Shown here in pieces: positions 1 to 5,161 of a stretch of 6,436 nucleotides of DNA. Position numbers and translations under genes: made by a program. The stretch is taken from contig JACOVJ010000059.1 of the NCBI GenBank assembly GCA_016177385.1, positions 1 to 6,436 of the forward strand, given 5' to 3'. Numbering within the stretch: position 1 is the first letter of the stretch; every line of letters starts with the position of its first letter. Source of the DNA: Candidatus Niyogiibacteriota bacterium (GTDB taxonomy: Bacteria > Patescibacteriota > Minisyncoccia > HO2-45-28). The notes under the pieces are model-generated. The model did not search any database. It was not told the origin of the DNA and saw only the letters and a program-made list of their open reading frames with translations.

Positions 1-624
1 CGCGATTGGAAATCGCGGTGGTTCGACCGCCGCAAATTTCGGGCGCTACTCGAGGCGGACATCAGGCTGAGAGAATGGCTTGGGGCGCGGCTCGCAAAAA
101 TGTATGTCTCTAGGATCGAGATCGAACGCTCGCCGGCCGTTTTGCATGTGATGATCCATACGTCGCGGCCCGGCCTGATCATTGGGCGCTCGGGGGCGGG
201 CGCGACGGCGCTCAAGGACGATATGCTCCGCCGCCTTGCCGTGTGGGGATTTGCCAAGCCGCCCGAATTGAAACTGACGATCGAGGAGGTTAAAAATCCG
301 GAAACGGACGCCGCGATCGTCGGGCAGATGGTCGCCGAAGGGCTTGAAAGACGGCTGCCGTTCCGACGGGTCCTGAAACAAACGCTGTCGAAGGTATCCG
401 CACATAAAGAAGTGAAGGGCGTTAAGATCGCGCTTTCGGGCCGCTTGGGTGGCGCCGAAATGTCGAGACGGGAATGGCTGATGTCGGGTCAGATCCCGCT
501 TCAGACGATCCGGGCCGATATTGATTTTTCGCGCCAGCGCGCGCATTTGCCGTATGGCGATATCGGCATCAAGATCTGGATCTATAAAGGGGAGGTGTTT
601 GAGACCAAAAAGAAACCGATATGA
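1..624 (+). CDS. rpsC: 30S ribosomal protein S3 (5' end outside window)
   Basis: S3 sits on the head of the 30S subunit, near the mRNA entry channel. The reading frame is open from base 1, where the visible protein begins RDWKSRWF, the usual S3 block about 17-20 residues after the initiator Met, so only the extreme N-terminus is cut off by the window edge. The ATG at 100 lies inside the gene and is not the start. In the 207 visible residues, a type-2 KH domain carries HTSRPGLIIGRSG, with the GxxG loop at residues 62-65. The S3 C-terminal domain follows, with SGRLGGAEMSRREW, then IRADIDFSR and a terminal IGIKIWIYKGEVF. Length fits the family once the missing start is added. The TGA stop overlaps the rplP ATG by 4 bp (ATGA), suggesting coupled translation. 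The assignment is firm. Confidence 0.97.
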   Translation, partial: RDWKSRWFDRRKFRALLEADIRLREWLGARLAKMYVSRIEIERSPAVLHVMIHTSRPGLIIGRSGAGATALKDDMLRRLAVWGFAKPPELKLTIEEVKNPETDAAIVGQMVAEGLERRLPFRRVLKQTLSKVSAHKEVKGVKIALSGRLGGAEMSRREWLMSGQIPLQTIRADIDFSRQRAHLPYGDIGIKIWIYKGEVFETKKKPI

Positions 625-1040
625 CCCTTTTCCCCAAAAAAGTAAAATACCGCAAGTGGCAGAGGATGCGCCACTCCGAAGACGGCGTCGCGGTACGCGG
701 CGCGACATTGGCATTCGGGTCGTTCGGCCTGAAAGCGCAGGAGGGGAGCCTGATCTCGAGCGCGCAGATCGAGGCGGCGCGCAAGGCCATAGCGCGCTAT
801 ATTCAGAAATTCGGACGGATGTGGATCCGGATCTTTCCGGACCGCCCCCGCACAGCGAAGCCGCCGGAGGTCGGCATGGGGAAAGGCAAAGGGGATCCGG
901 TCGGGTATTATGCGGTCGTAAAAACAGGCAGTATAATCCTGGAGATCGATGGACTCTCCCCTGATGTCGCTCGGGAAGCGCTCCGAAAAGCGGGAAGCAA
1001 ACTGCCGGTCCGCACCAAGATCGTCAGCCGCGCGCAATAA
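621..1040 (+). CDS. rplP: 50S ribosomal protein L16
   Basis: L16 binds 23S rRNA near the A-site tRNA elbow and helps organise the peptidyl transferase region. The 139-residue product is of normal length. It shows AFGSFGLKA (31-39), QIEAARKAIARY (49-60), the hallmark WIRIFPDRPRTAKPPEV (68-84), MGKGKG (86-91) and a C-terminal AREALRKAGSKLPVRTK. The ATG overlaps the rpsC stop by 4 bp and puts the conserved basic N-terminus (PKKVKYRKWQR) at the right place. A GGAGG lies 26 nt upstream (591-595), too far for normal Shine-Dalgarno use. One oddity is Gly85, at the position aligned with E. coli Arg81, the arginine hydroxylated by the RoxA/YcfD oxygenase. The stop is TAA, with 1 nt before rpmC. Confidence 0.97.
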   Translation: MTLFPKKVKYRKWQRMRHSEDGVAVRGATLAFGSFGLKAQEGSLISSAQIEAARKAIARYIQKFGRMWIRIFPDRPRTAKPPEVGMGKGKGDPVGYYAVVKTGSIILEIDGLSPDVAREALRKAGSKLPVRTKIVSRAQ

Positions 1041-1041
1041 C

Positions 1042-1245
1042 ATGAAAAAAGAACTCCGAAAAGAAATTAGAACATCGTCTTCGCAGGCCTTACAGGAAAT
1101 GCTCGATCGTGAGCGGGAAAAGGTCCGCGTCTTCCGGTTTCGCGTCGCGCAAGGCAAGACCAAGAACGTCAAAGAGCGCCGCGAGAGCCGGAAGATCATT
1201 GCGAGGATCCTGACCCGCATGCACGCCGCGAAACAAAATTCATGA
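1042..1245 (+). CDS. rpmC: 50S ribosomal protein L29
   Basis: L29 is a small helical-hairpin protein at the polypeptide exit tunnel rim, next to L23, where it helps form the docking site for nascent-chain factors. The 67-residue product matches the family in length and pattern: an N-terminal KKELRKEI, a first helix SSQALQEMLDREREKVRVFRF, the turn AQGKTKN, and a second basic helix ERRESRKIIARILTRM. The frame stays open upstream to an ATG at 949, but that would add 31 residues inside rplP. The ATG at 1042, one base after the rplP stop, gives the normal family N-terminus and was chosen. No Shine-Dalgarno motif is visible. The stop TGA overlaps the rpsQ ATG by 4 bp. Divergence is normal for this weakly conserved protein; position between L16 and S17 settles the call. 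Confidence 0.94.
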   Translation: MKKELRKEIRTSSSQALQEMLDREREKVRVFRFRVAQGKTKNVKERRESRKIIARILTRMHAAKQNS

Positions 1246-1487
1246 ACGCCATCAAACAACAACTGAAAGGGACGATCATTTCAAAGCCGTCGGATACGAT
1301 GGCGGTGGTGGAGTGCGTGCGGTTCATTGAGCATCGGAAATACCGGAAATTTTTCAAGCGGTCCAAAACCTATCATGCCGAAGATGAAACAAAGAGCCAC
1401 AAAAAAGGCGACACGGTGATCATCGAGGCGACACGTCCCCGGTCGCGGACCAAGCGGTGGCGCATTGCTGTAGCCACAACGCCATGA
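1242..1487 (+). CDS. rpsQ: 30S ribosomal protein S17
   Basis: S17 is an OB-fold primary binding protein of the 30S body that contacts 16S rRNA helices 7 and 11. The 81-residue product has the usual length. It shows the first strand LKGTIISKPSDTMAVV (8-23), the basic loop HRKYRKFFKRSKTYHAEDE (31-49) corresponding to the family HPLYGKYVRRTKKYHAHDE, the GDTVIIEATRPRSRTKRWR segment (56-74), which is the most diagnostic, and a short C-terminus. The start ATG overlaps the rpmC stop in ATGA, and its own TGA overlaps the rplN ATG in the same way, so three genes in a row are chained for likely translational coupling. This is the last gene of the S10-operon portion; no terminator or promoter separates it from rplN. 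Confidence 0.96.
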   Translation: MNAIKQQLKGTIISKPSDTMAVVECVRFIEHRKYRKFFKRSKTYHAEDETKSHKKGDTVIIEATRPRSRTKRWRIAVATTP

Positions 1488-1849
1488 TCCAGCCACGATC
1501 CATTTTGAATGTCGCGGATAATTCAGGAGCAAAATTGGTCCAGTGTTTTAAGGTGCTGGGCGGCTCGCGCCGCCGGTATGCCGAGCTCGGGGATATCGTG
1601 GTGGTGTCCGTCCGCAGGGCCGAGCCGCGCAAGGCCGTGAAGAAAAAAGACGTGGTCAAGGCCGTGGTCGTGCGTCAGCGCGAGCCCTATCGGCGTTCCG
1701 ACGGGTCCTATATCCGGTTCGATGACAATGCGGTCGTGATCGTGGACGGTACGGAACCGAAAGGCGGACGCATTTTCGGGCCGATCCCTAGAGAAATCCG
1801 CGAACGCGGATTCACGAAGATCGCGTCCTTGGCGGTCGAGGTCGTGTAA
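1484..1849 (+). CDS. rplN: 50S ribosomal protein L14
   Basis: L14 lies on the 50S interface, bridges to helix 44 of 16S rRNA and is the docking site of the silencing factor RsfS. The 121-residue protein is full length and highly conserved: MIQPRSILNVADNSGAK (1-17), CFKVLGGSRRRYAELGDIVV (21-40), VVKAVVVRQ (57-65), the signature DGSYIRFDDNAVVIVD (73-88), and RIFGPIPREIRERGFTKI (96-113) before SLAVEVV. An in-frame ATG at 1457 would add nine residues (MAHCCSHNA) unlike any L14. The ATG at 1484, overlapping the rpsQ stop by 4 bp, gives the canonical MIQ start. In many bacteria this is the first gene of the spc operon with its own promoter. Here it is physically fused to rpsQ, so S10 and spc genes are probably one transcript. 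Confidence 0.98.
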   Translation: MIQPRSILNVADNSGAKLVQCFKVLGGSRRRYAELGDIVVVSVRRAEPRKAVKKKDVVKAVVVRQREPYRRSDGSYIRFDDNAVVIVDGTEPKGGRIFGPIPREIRERGFTKIASLAVEVV

Positions 1850-1855
1850 AATACC

Positions 1856-2170
1856 ATGGCATTACCGATAAAAAAAGGCGATATTGTGAAGATTCTGTCC
1901 GGAAAAGATCGGGGTAAGACCGCGAAAGTCCTTCGCGTTCTGCCTCGGGAGGCCCGCATCGTCGTTGACGGCGTGAATATCCATAAGCGCCACCAACGCG
2001 CGCGCAAAGCCGGAGAAAAAGGGCAGATCCTTTCGATCCCGTCGCCGCTTTCGGTTTCGAACGCGATGCTCGTATGCCCGTCCTGTTCGCGGCCCACGCG
2101 GCCCCGATGGTCGTCGGAGGGGTCGGTCAAGGGGAGAGTGTGCCGGAAATGCGGCGCCGCCATTCATTAA
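1856..2170 (+). CDS. rplX: 50S ribosomal protein L24 with C-terminal zinc-ribbon-like motif
   Basis: L24 is an early-assembly protein that binds the 5' part of 23S rRNA near the exit tunnel. The 104-residue protein has a KOW motif at the N-terminus (IKKGDIVKILSGKDRGKTAKV, residues 5-25), followed by VVDGVNIHKRHQRA (37-50) and the family segment GQILSIPSPLSVSNAMLV (56-73). The C-terminal third carries CPSC (74-77) and CRKC (96-99), a CxxC...CxxC arrangement likely to bind zinc; this occurs in many but not all bacterial L24 proteins (E. coli lacks it). The start lies 6 nt after the rplN stop; a GAGGT at 1838-1842 is 13 nt upstream, a weak and distant Shine-Dalgarno candidate. Zinc binding is inferred from the cysteine pattern only. 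Confidence 0.96.
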   Translation: MALPIKKGDIVKILSGKDRGKTAKVLRVLPREARIVVDGVNIHKRHQRARKAGEKGQILSIPSPLSVSNAMLVCPSCSRPTRPRWSSEGSVKGRVCRKCGAAIH

Positions 2171-2175
2171 CGCCC

Positions 2176-2712
2176 ATGGCTTCTTCTTTATTGCATCACT
2201 ATCGGACCGTTGTTATCCCGCAATTGAAGCGGGAATTGGGCGTTACGAGCGAGCGCGCGGTCCCGCGGCTCGTCAAGATCGCGGTCAATACCGGGATTGG
2301 ACGCCGCGACGAAAAGGAGCGCGAAGCCATCGCAAGCCAATTGGAATTGATCGTCGGGCAAAAGGTCGTTCCGAAAAAAGCCCGCAAATCCATCGCGGCA
2401 TTCAAAACGCGCGCGGGGCTCATCATCGGCTTGGGCGTGACCCTGCGGCGGGCGCGCATGTATGATTTCTTGGAACGCCTGATCCGCGTTGCGATCCCGC
2501 GTCTGCGGGATTTCCGCGGCATCGATCCGAAGGTGGTCGACAAGCAGGGAAACTTGACGCTCGGCTTCAAGGAGCATAGTGTATTCCCAGAAATGATCGG
2601 AGAGGATGCGAAGCCGTCCTTCGGGCTCGAAGTGACGCTCGTGACCAATGCCCGGTCGCGGGATGACGCGATCGCGTTTTGGCGCGCGATAGGGATCCCA
2701 TTCAAGAAATAG
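2176..2712 (+). CDS. rplE: 50S ribosomal protein L5
   Basis: L5 binds 5S rRNA with L18 in the central protuberance and contacts P-site tRNA and S13. The 178-residue product is full length: LLHHYRTVVIPQLKRELG (5-22), VPRLVKIAVNTGIG (29-42), GQKVVPKKARKSIAAFKTRAG (61-81), GLGVTLRRARMYDFLERLI (85-103), the strongly diagnostic PRLRDFRGI (108-116), GNLTLGFKEHSVFPE (125-139), and the terminal IGIPFKK. The frame is open upstream to an ATG at 2074 inside rplX, but the extra 34 residues do not look like L5. The ATG at 2176 gives the normal N-terminus, 5 nt after the rplX stop. No Shine-Dalgarno motif is seen; a 10-bp palindrome at 2151-2160 lies just upstream. This is the only gene here that ends in TAG. 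In E. coli the rplE start region is where S8 represses the spc operon. Confidence 0.97.
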   Translation: MASSLLHHYRTVVIPQLKRELGVTSERAVPRLVKIAVNTGIGRRDEKEREAIASQLELIVGQKVVPKKARKSIAAFKTRAGLIIGLGVTLRRARMYDFLERLIRVAIPRLRDFRGIDPKVVDKQGNLTLGFKEHSVFPEMIGEDAKPSFGLEVTLVTNARSRDDAIAFWRAIGIPFKK

Positions 2713-2713
2713 C

Positions 2714-2899
2714 ATGGCTAAAACATCCGTTATTGCCCGGGCTCAAAAGCCCCCCAAATACAAATCACGCGTCGTGCGGCGGTGTTTTCGGTGCGGACGC
2801 AAGCACGGCTTTATGCGGGATTTCGGTTTATGCCGGATCTGTTTCCGGGAGCTCGCTAATGAGGGCGTGATCCCGGGGATCAGAAAATCAAGCTGGTAA
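2714..2899 (+). CDS. rpsZ: 30S ribosomal protein S14, zinc-binding type Z
   Basis: S14 binds the 30S head late in assembly, next to S3 and S10. At 61 residues this is the short type Z form rather than the roughly 100-residue zinc-free form. Four cysteines form the zinc site: CFRC at 24-27 and CRIC at 40-43, separated by GRKHGFMRDFGL, as in the family pattern CxxCGRxHxxxRxFxLCRxCFRE. The N-terminus MAKTSVIAR and the C-terminal GVIPGIRKSSW are also typical. The start is one base after the rplE TAG, and rpsH follows 4 nt after its stop. Family membership and length are certain; zinc occupancy follows from the motif. rpsN is an equally used symbol. Confidence 0.97.
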   Translation: MAKTSVIARAQKPPKYKSRVVRRCFRCGRKHGFMRDFGLCRICFRELANEGVIPGIRKSSW

Positions 2900-2903
2900 A
2901 TTT

Positions 2904-3299
2904 ATGCTTTCCGACCCTATCGCCGACATGTTCGTCCGCATCAAAAACGCGCAATACGCGCGGCTCGATTCCGTCGTGGTCCCGCATTCGCGCGTCAAGC
3001 AGGACATCGCCAAGATCCTGGAAGCGCGGCGGTTCATTGCTGAAATCGCCCGGCGCGGCAAAAAAAACAAGCGCGGTCTCGAGCTGAAACTTGTGTACGA
3101 ACCATCGGGCGCCGGGCGGATCCGCGACCTGAAGCGGATCTCGAAGCCGTCCCGTCGCGTTTACAAAGGATACAAAGAACTTCACCCGTCCGCGCGCGGC
3201 AACGGATTGTATATCATTTCAACGCCAGCCGGGATCCTCGATGATAAAAAAGCCCGGGAAATGAAAGTGGGGGGTGAAGTGCTGGGAGAAATTTATTGA
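2904..3299 (+). CDS. rpsH: 30S ribosomal protein S8
   Basis: S8 is a primary binder of the central domain of 16S rRNA (helix 21 region) and, in E. coli, the translational repressor of the spc operon. The 131-residue product begins with the classic SDPIADMFVRIKNAQ (3-17), followed by VVPHSRVKQDIAKIL (25-39) and the second-domain segment RISKPSRRVYKG (78-89). It ends with the RNA-binding loop and terminal strand STPAG (106-110) and VGGEVLGEIY (122-131). Most S8 proteins have STSxG, so Pro108 replaces the second Ser of this loop. The basic stretch RRGKKNKRG (50-58) is encoded by a run of eight A. The start follows the rpsZ stop by 4 nt, without a visible Shine-Dalgarno sequence. The TGA stop supports TGA being read as stop in this genome. 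Confidence 0.97.
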   Translation: MLSDPIADMFVRIKNAQYARLDSVVVPHSRVKQDIAKILEARRFIAEIARRGKKNKRGLELKLVYEPSGAGRIRDLKRISKPSRRVYKGYKELHPSARGNGLYIISTPAGILDDKKAREMKVGGEVLGEIY

Positions 3300-3304
3300 T
3301 ATCT

Positions 3305-3850
3305 ATGAGCCGACTTGCAAAAAAACCGATCCCGATACCAGCAGGCGTCGCTACCGAATTCCGCGACGGAGTTTTCGGCGTGAAAGGGCCGAAAGGCGAA
3401 CTGAAGCGCTCGATCCCGCGAAACCTCGCGCTCGAAATTTCCGGATCAGAAATCACGATCCGGCCGGTTTCGGAAGGCCGCCGGGGGCGAATTTTTTCGG
3501 GAACCTACGCGAGTCACGTGAAAAATATGCTCGACGGGGTTTCGAAAGGATTCGAAAAGAAGTTGGAGATCGAAGGCGTGGGATTCCGCGCCGAACTTAA
3601 GGGATCTTCGCTTTCGCTCAACGTCGGTCTTTCGCATCCGGTCGTGGTGCCGCCTCGCGCGGGTATTTCGTTCAAGGTCGAAAAGAATGCCATCACCGTT
3701 TCCGGTGCAGATAAAGAAGCGGTCGGCGATGAGGCGGCGCGGATCAGGCGCGTGCGCGAACCCGAGCCGTATAAAGGAACGGGTATCCGGTACGCAGGGG
3801 AGGTGATCCGCCGCAAATCCGGTAAAAAGGTGGTCGCATCCGCCGTATAA
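3305..3850 (+). CDS. rplF: 50S ribosomal protein L6
   Basis: L6 lies near the sarcin-ricin loop and the factor-binding region of the 50S subunit. The 181-residue product holds the two tandem L6 domains: the N-terminal MSRLAKKPIPIPAGV and VFGVKGPKGELKR (23-35), then KGFEKKLEIEGVGFRAELKG (81-100), LNVGLSHPV (105-113), and the C-terminal signature EPYKGTGIRYAGEVIRRKSGKK (154-175). The frame also contains a TTG at 3296 that overlaps the rpsH stop (TTGA) and would add MIS. The ATG at 3305 is preferred because it gives the conserved MSR start, leaving a 5-nt gap after rpsH. The stop is TAA, 2 nt before rplR. All family landmarks are present and length is normal. Confidence 0.97.
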   Translation: MSRLAKKPIPIPAGVATEFRDGVFGVKGPKGELKRSIPRNLALEISGSEITIRPVSEGRRGRIFSGTYASHVKNMLDGVSKGFEKKLEIEGVGFRAELKGSSLSLNVGLSHPVVVPPRAGISFKVEKNAITVSGADKEAVGDEAARIRRVREPEPYKGTGIRYAGEVIRRKSGKKVVASAV

Positions 3851-3852
3851 CC

Positions 3853-4203
3853 ATGGCAACCAAAATCGCTCGATCGCCCCGCATCCGGCGCCACATCCGT
3901 GTCCGAAGCCGCATCCAAGGAACACGCGAGCGTCTGCGGCTTTCCATTTTCCGGTCAAGTAAATATTTGTATGCGCAGTTGGTCGATGACGATGCAGGCC
4001 GGACCGTAGTGGGGATGTCCGATCGCGCGATCGGGAAGAAGATGACCAAAACGGAACGCGCGCGAGCGTTCGGCGAAGCATTCGCAAAAAAAGCGCGCGA
4101 GGCGAAGATCGAAGAGGTCGTATTCGACCGTGGCGGTTTTTCGTATCACGGGCGCGTCCAGGCTTTTGCGGACGGAGCGCGCAAGAACGGGCTTAAATTT
4201 TAA
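3853..4203 (+). CDS. rplR: 50S ribosomal protein L18
   Basis: L18 binds 5S rRNA together with L5 and carries it into the central protuberance. The 116-residue protein has the family length and order: a basic N-terminal tail (RSPRIRRHIRVRSRIQGT), the core strand RLRLSIFRSSKYLYAQLVDD (27-46), helices with ERARAFGEAFAKKAREA, and the diagnostic VVFDRGGFSYHGRVQAFADGAR (88-109) ending GLKF. The ATG is 2 nt after the rplF stop. AAAGGTGG-like bases inside the rplF end are about 20 nt upstream, too far for standard Shine-Dalgarno pairing. Its stop is followed by the only real intergenic spacer of the cluster (41 nt), before rpsE. Confidence 0.97.
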   Translation: MATKIARSPRIRRHIRVRSRIQGTRERLRLSIFRSSKYLYAQLVDDDAGRTVVGMSDRAIGKKMTKTERARAFGEAFAKKAREAKIEEVVFDRGGFSYHGRVQAFADGARKNGLKF

Positions 4204-4244
4204 AGGAATTGGCCGCCAAATCTTAATTTCGTAAAAATTGGCAC
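4204..4244 (+). other. 41-nt intergenic spacer with short repeats, possible regulatory site
   Basis: This is the only gap longer than 6 nt in the whole cluster, and it is clearly AT-richer than the flanking genes. It holds a direct repeat of AATTGGC (4207-4213 and 4236-4242). GCCAA (4215-4219) can pair with TTGGC (4238-4242), and inside it TTA (4223-4225) can pair with TAA (4232-4234), giving a weak hairpin with a six-base loop. GCCAA can equally pair with the nearer TTGGC at 4209-4213. TTGGCC (4209-4214) and TAAAAA (4232-4237), 17 nt apart, have the layout of a weak promoter whose start point would fall at or next to the rpsE ATG. The AGGA directly after the rplR stop is too far from the ATG to be a standard ribosome binding site. 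Function is not established. Confidence 0.3.
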
Positions 4245-4745
4245 ATGGCAAGACAATCACAACACTCACGAAGACATATGAATCAGGAACCGCCGGAGTT
4301 CGCGCAGAAAATGATCGATCTGCGGCGTGTTGCGCGCGTGGTGGCGGGCGGGCGGCGTTTCAATTTCCGCGCGACCGTTGTCGTGGGGAACCGCAAAGGT
4401 GAAGTGGGCGTCGGTATGGGCAAAGGGGCGGACACATCCATTGCGATGCAAAAAGCGTTCCGCAACGCGCGCAAGGACGCCATCCGTGTTCCGCTGACGC
4501 AGGCGAATTCGATCCCGCACATGGTCGAAGGGAAATTCGCGTCAGCCGAAGTTTTGATCCGTCCGGCGGCTGAAGGGCACGGATTGGTCGCTGGAAGCTC
4601 GGTGCGCGCGGTGCTCGACTTGGCGGGTGTGCGCAACGCTTCGGCCAAGATCCTCTCCCACACGAAGAACAAAGTGACGAATGCCGAAGCCGCCATCGCC
4701 GCCTTAATGCTGTTACAATCGAATCATGCAGTTAAACGAACTTAA
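4245..4745 (+). CDS. rpsE: 30S ribosomal protein S5
   Basis: S5 lies at the back of the 30S subunit, by the mRNA entry channel and the decoding-fidelity region with S4. The 166-residue product has the dsRBD-like N-terminal domain (FAQKMIDLRRVARVVAGGRRFNF from residue 19; VVVGNRKGEVGVGMGKG 45-61; IRVPL 80-84) and the C-terminal domain (IPHMVEGKF 90-98; LIRPAAEGHGLVAGSSVRAVLDLAG 104-128). ATG at 4245 is chosen as the first start after the in-frame TAA at 4224; ATG at 4278 would give 155 residues starting MNQEPPEF and cannot be excluded. Neither has a Shine-Dalgarno motif. The last six codons overlap rplO by 20 bp. In most bacteria rpmD (L30) follows; it is absent here. Confidence 0.96.
   Translation: MARQSQHSRRHMNQEPPEFAQKMIDLRRVARVVAGGRRFNFRATVVVGNRKGEVGVGMGKGADTSIAMQKAFRNARKDAIRVPLTQANSIPHMVEGKFASAEVLIRPAAEGHGLVAGSSVRAVLDLAGVRNASAKILSHTKNKVTNAEAAIAALMLLQSNHAVKRT
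4711..4719 (+). promoter_or_regulatory. Possible extended -10 element ahead of rplO
   Basis: Within the end of rpsE the sequence reads TGT-TACAAT, which matches the TGn-TAnnnT form of an extended -10 promoter element with one mismatch to TATAAT. The hexamer (4714-4719) ends 6 nt before the rplO ATG at 4726, so transcription would begin at or next to the start codon and give a leaderless rplO-secY mRNA. No TTGACA-like -35 is visible about 17 nt upstream. The match is short and may be due to chance. Confidence 0.2.
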
Positions 4746-5160
4746 ATCGAAAACCCCGCGTAAGACCAAAAAACGGGTCGGCAGGGGCGGAAAACGGGGG
4801 ACGTTTTCCGGTAGAGGCACGAAAGGGCAGAAAGCCCGCGCCGGCCACCGGATCCGCCCTGAACTCCGGGACATCATCAAGAAGATCCCGAAACTTCGCG
4901 GGTATCGCGCAAAGATCCGCCCGTACCGCGTTGCGGAAGTGGATATCGCTTTGCTTTCAAAGCATTTCCAAGATGGCGAAACCGTAACGCCCGAGGCGCT
5001 CGCGAAACGGGGGCTTGTCCGCCGGATCAGCGGAAAAATACCCGTCGTAAAGTTGTTGGGTTCCGGAGACGTTGGCAGAAAACTACTGGTGAAAAATTGT
5101 CAGTTAAGCGCGCCGGCAAAAAACGCGATCGAGAAGGCCGGCGGTTCGGTGAGCGCTTAA
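4726..5160 (+). CDS. rplO: 50S ribosomal protein L15
   Basis: L15 is an assembly protein with a long N-terminal tail that threads into 23S rRNA. The 144-residue product starts MQLNELK, like the family MxLxxLK, then KKRVGRGGKRGTFSGRGTKG (15-34) and QKARAGHRIRP (35-45). It next shows RDIIKKIPKLRGY (48-60), where most bacteria have QMPLYRRLPKRGF; this variant is, to my knowledge, typical of Patescibacteria. The C-terminal domain (from about residue 70) has the usual LAKRGLVRR, VKLLGSGDVGRKLLV and SAPAKNAIEKAGGSV segments. The ATG lies inside rpsE, giving a 20-bp overlap in another frame; the conserved N-terminus makes this start firm. secY follows one base after the TAA stop. Confidence 0.96.
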   Translation: MQLNELKSKTPRKTKKRVGRGGKRGTFSGRGTKGQKARAGHRIRPELRDIIKKIPKLRGYRAKIRPYRVAEVDIALLSKHFQDGETVTPEALAKRGLVRRISGKIPVVKLLGSGDVGRKLLVKNCQLSAPAKNAIEKAGGSVSA

Positions 5161-5161
5161 C

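Noticed and set aside
631..645. C and A runs near the start of rplP as a frameshift site
   Set aside because: The zero frame reads CCC AAA AAA GTA, so the runs are out of register for a -1 slippery heptamer, and L16 is intact.
46..714. Long open frames on the minus strand, for example 46-714, 582-1262 and 3446-4087
   Set aside because: They lie fully opposite highly conserved ribosomal protein genes, show no recognisable domains and are Arg/Pro/Ser-rich, as expected from reading GC-rich codons backwards.
521..964. Plus-strand open frame of 147 codons across the rpsC/rplP junction
   Set aside because: It overlaps two certain genes in another frame, and its Arg/Gly-rich translation resembles no family.
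1840..1860. TAAAAT ahead of rplX as a -10 promoter element
   Set aside because: It is formed by the rplN stop codon plus the spacer and ends only 3 nt before the ATG, too close to give an mRNA carrying the start codon.
3060..3068. A AAA AAC slippery heptamer in frame within rpsH
   Set aside because: It fits the -1 frameshift pattern, but the zero frame gives a complete S8. No known frameshift product exists in this family, and the run simply encodes Lys-Lys-Asn.
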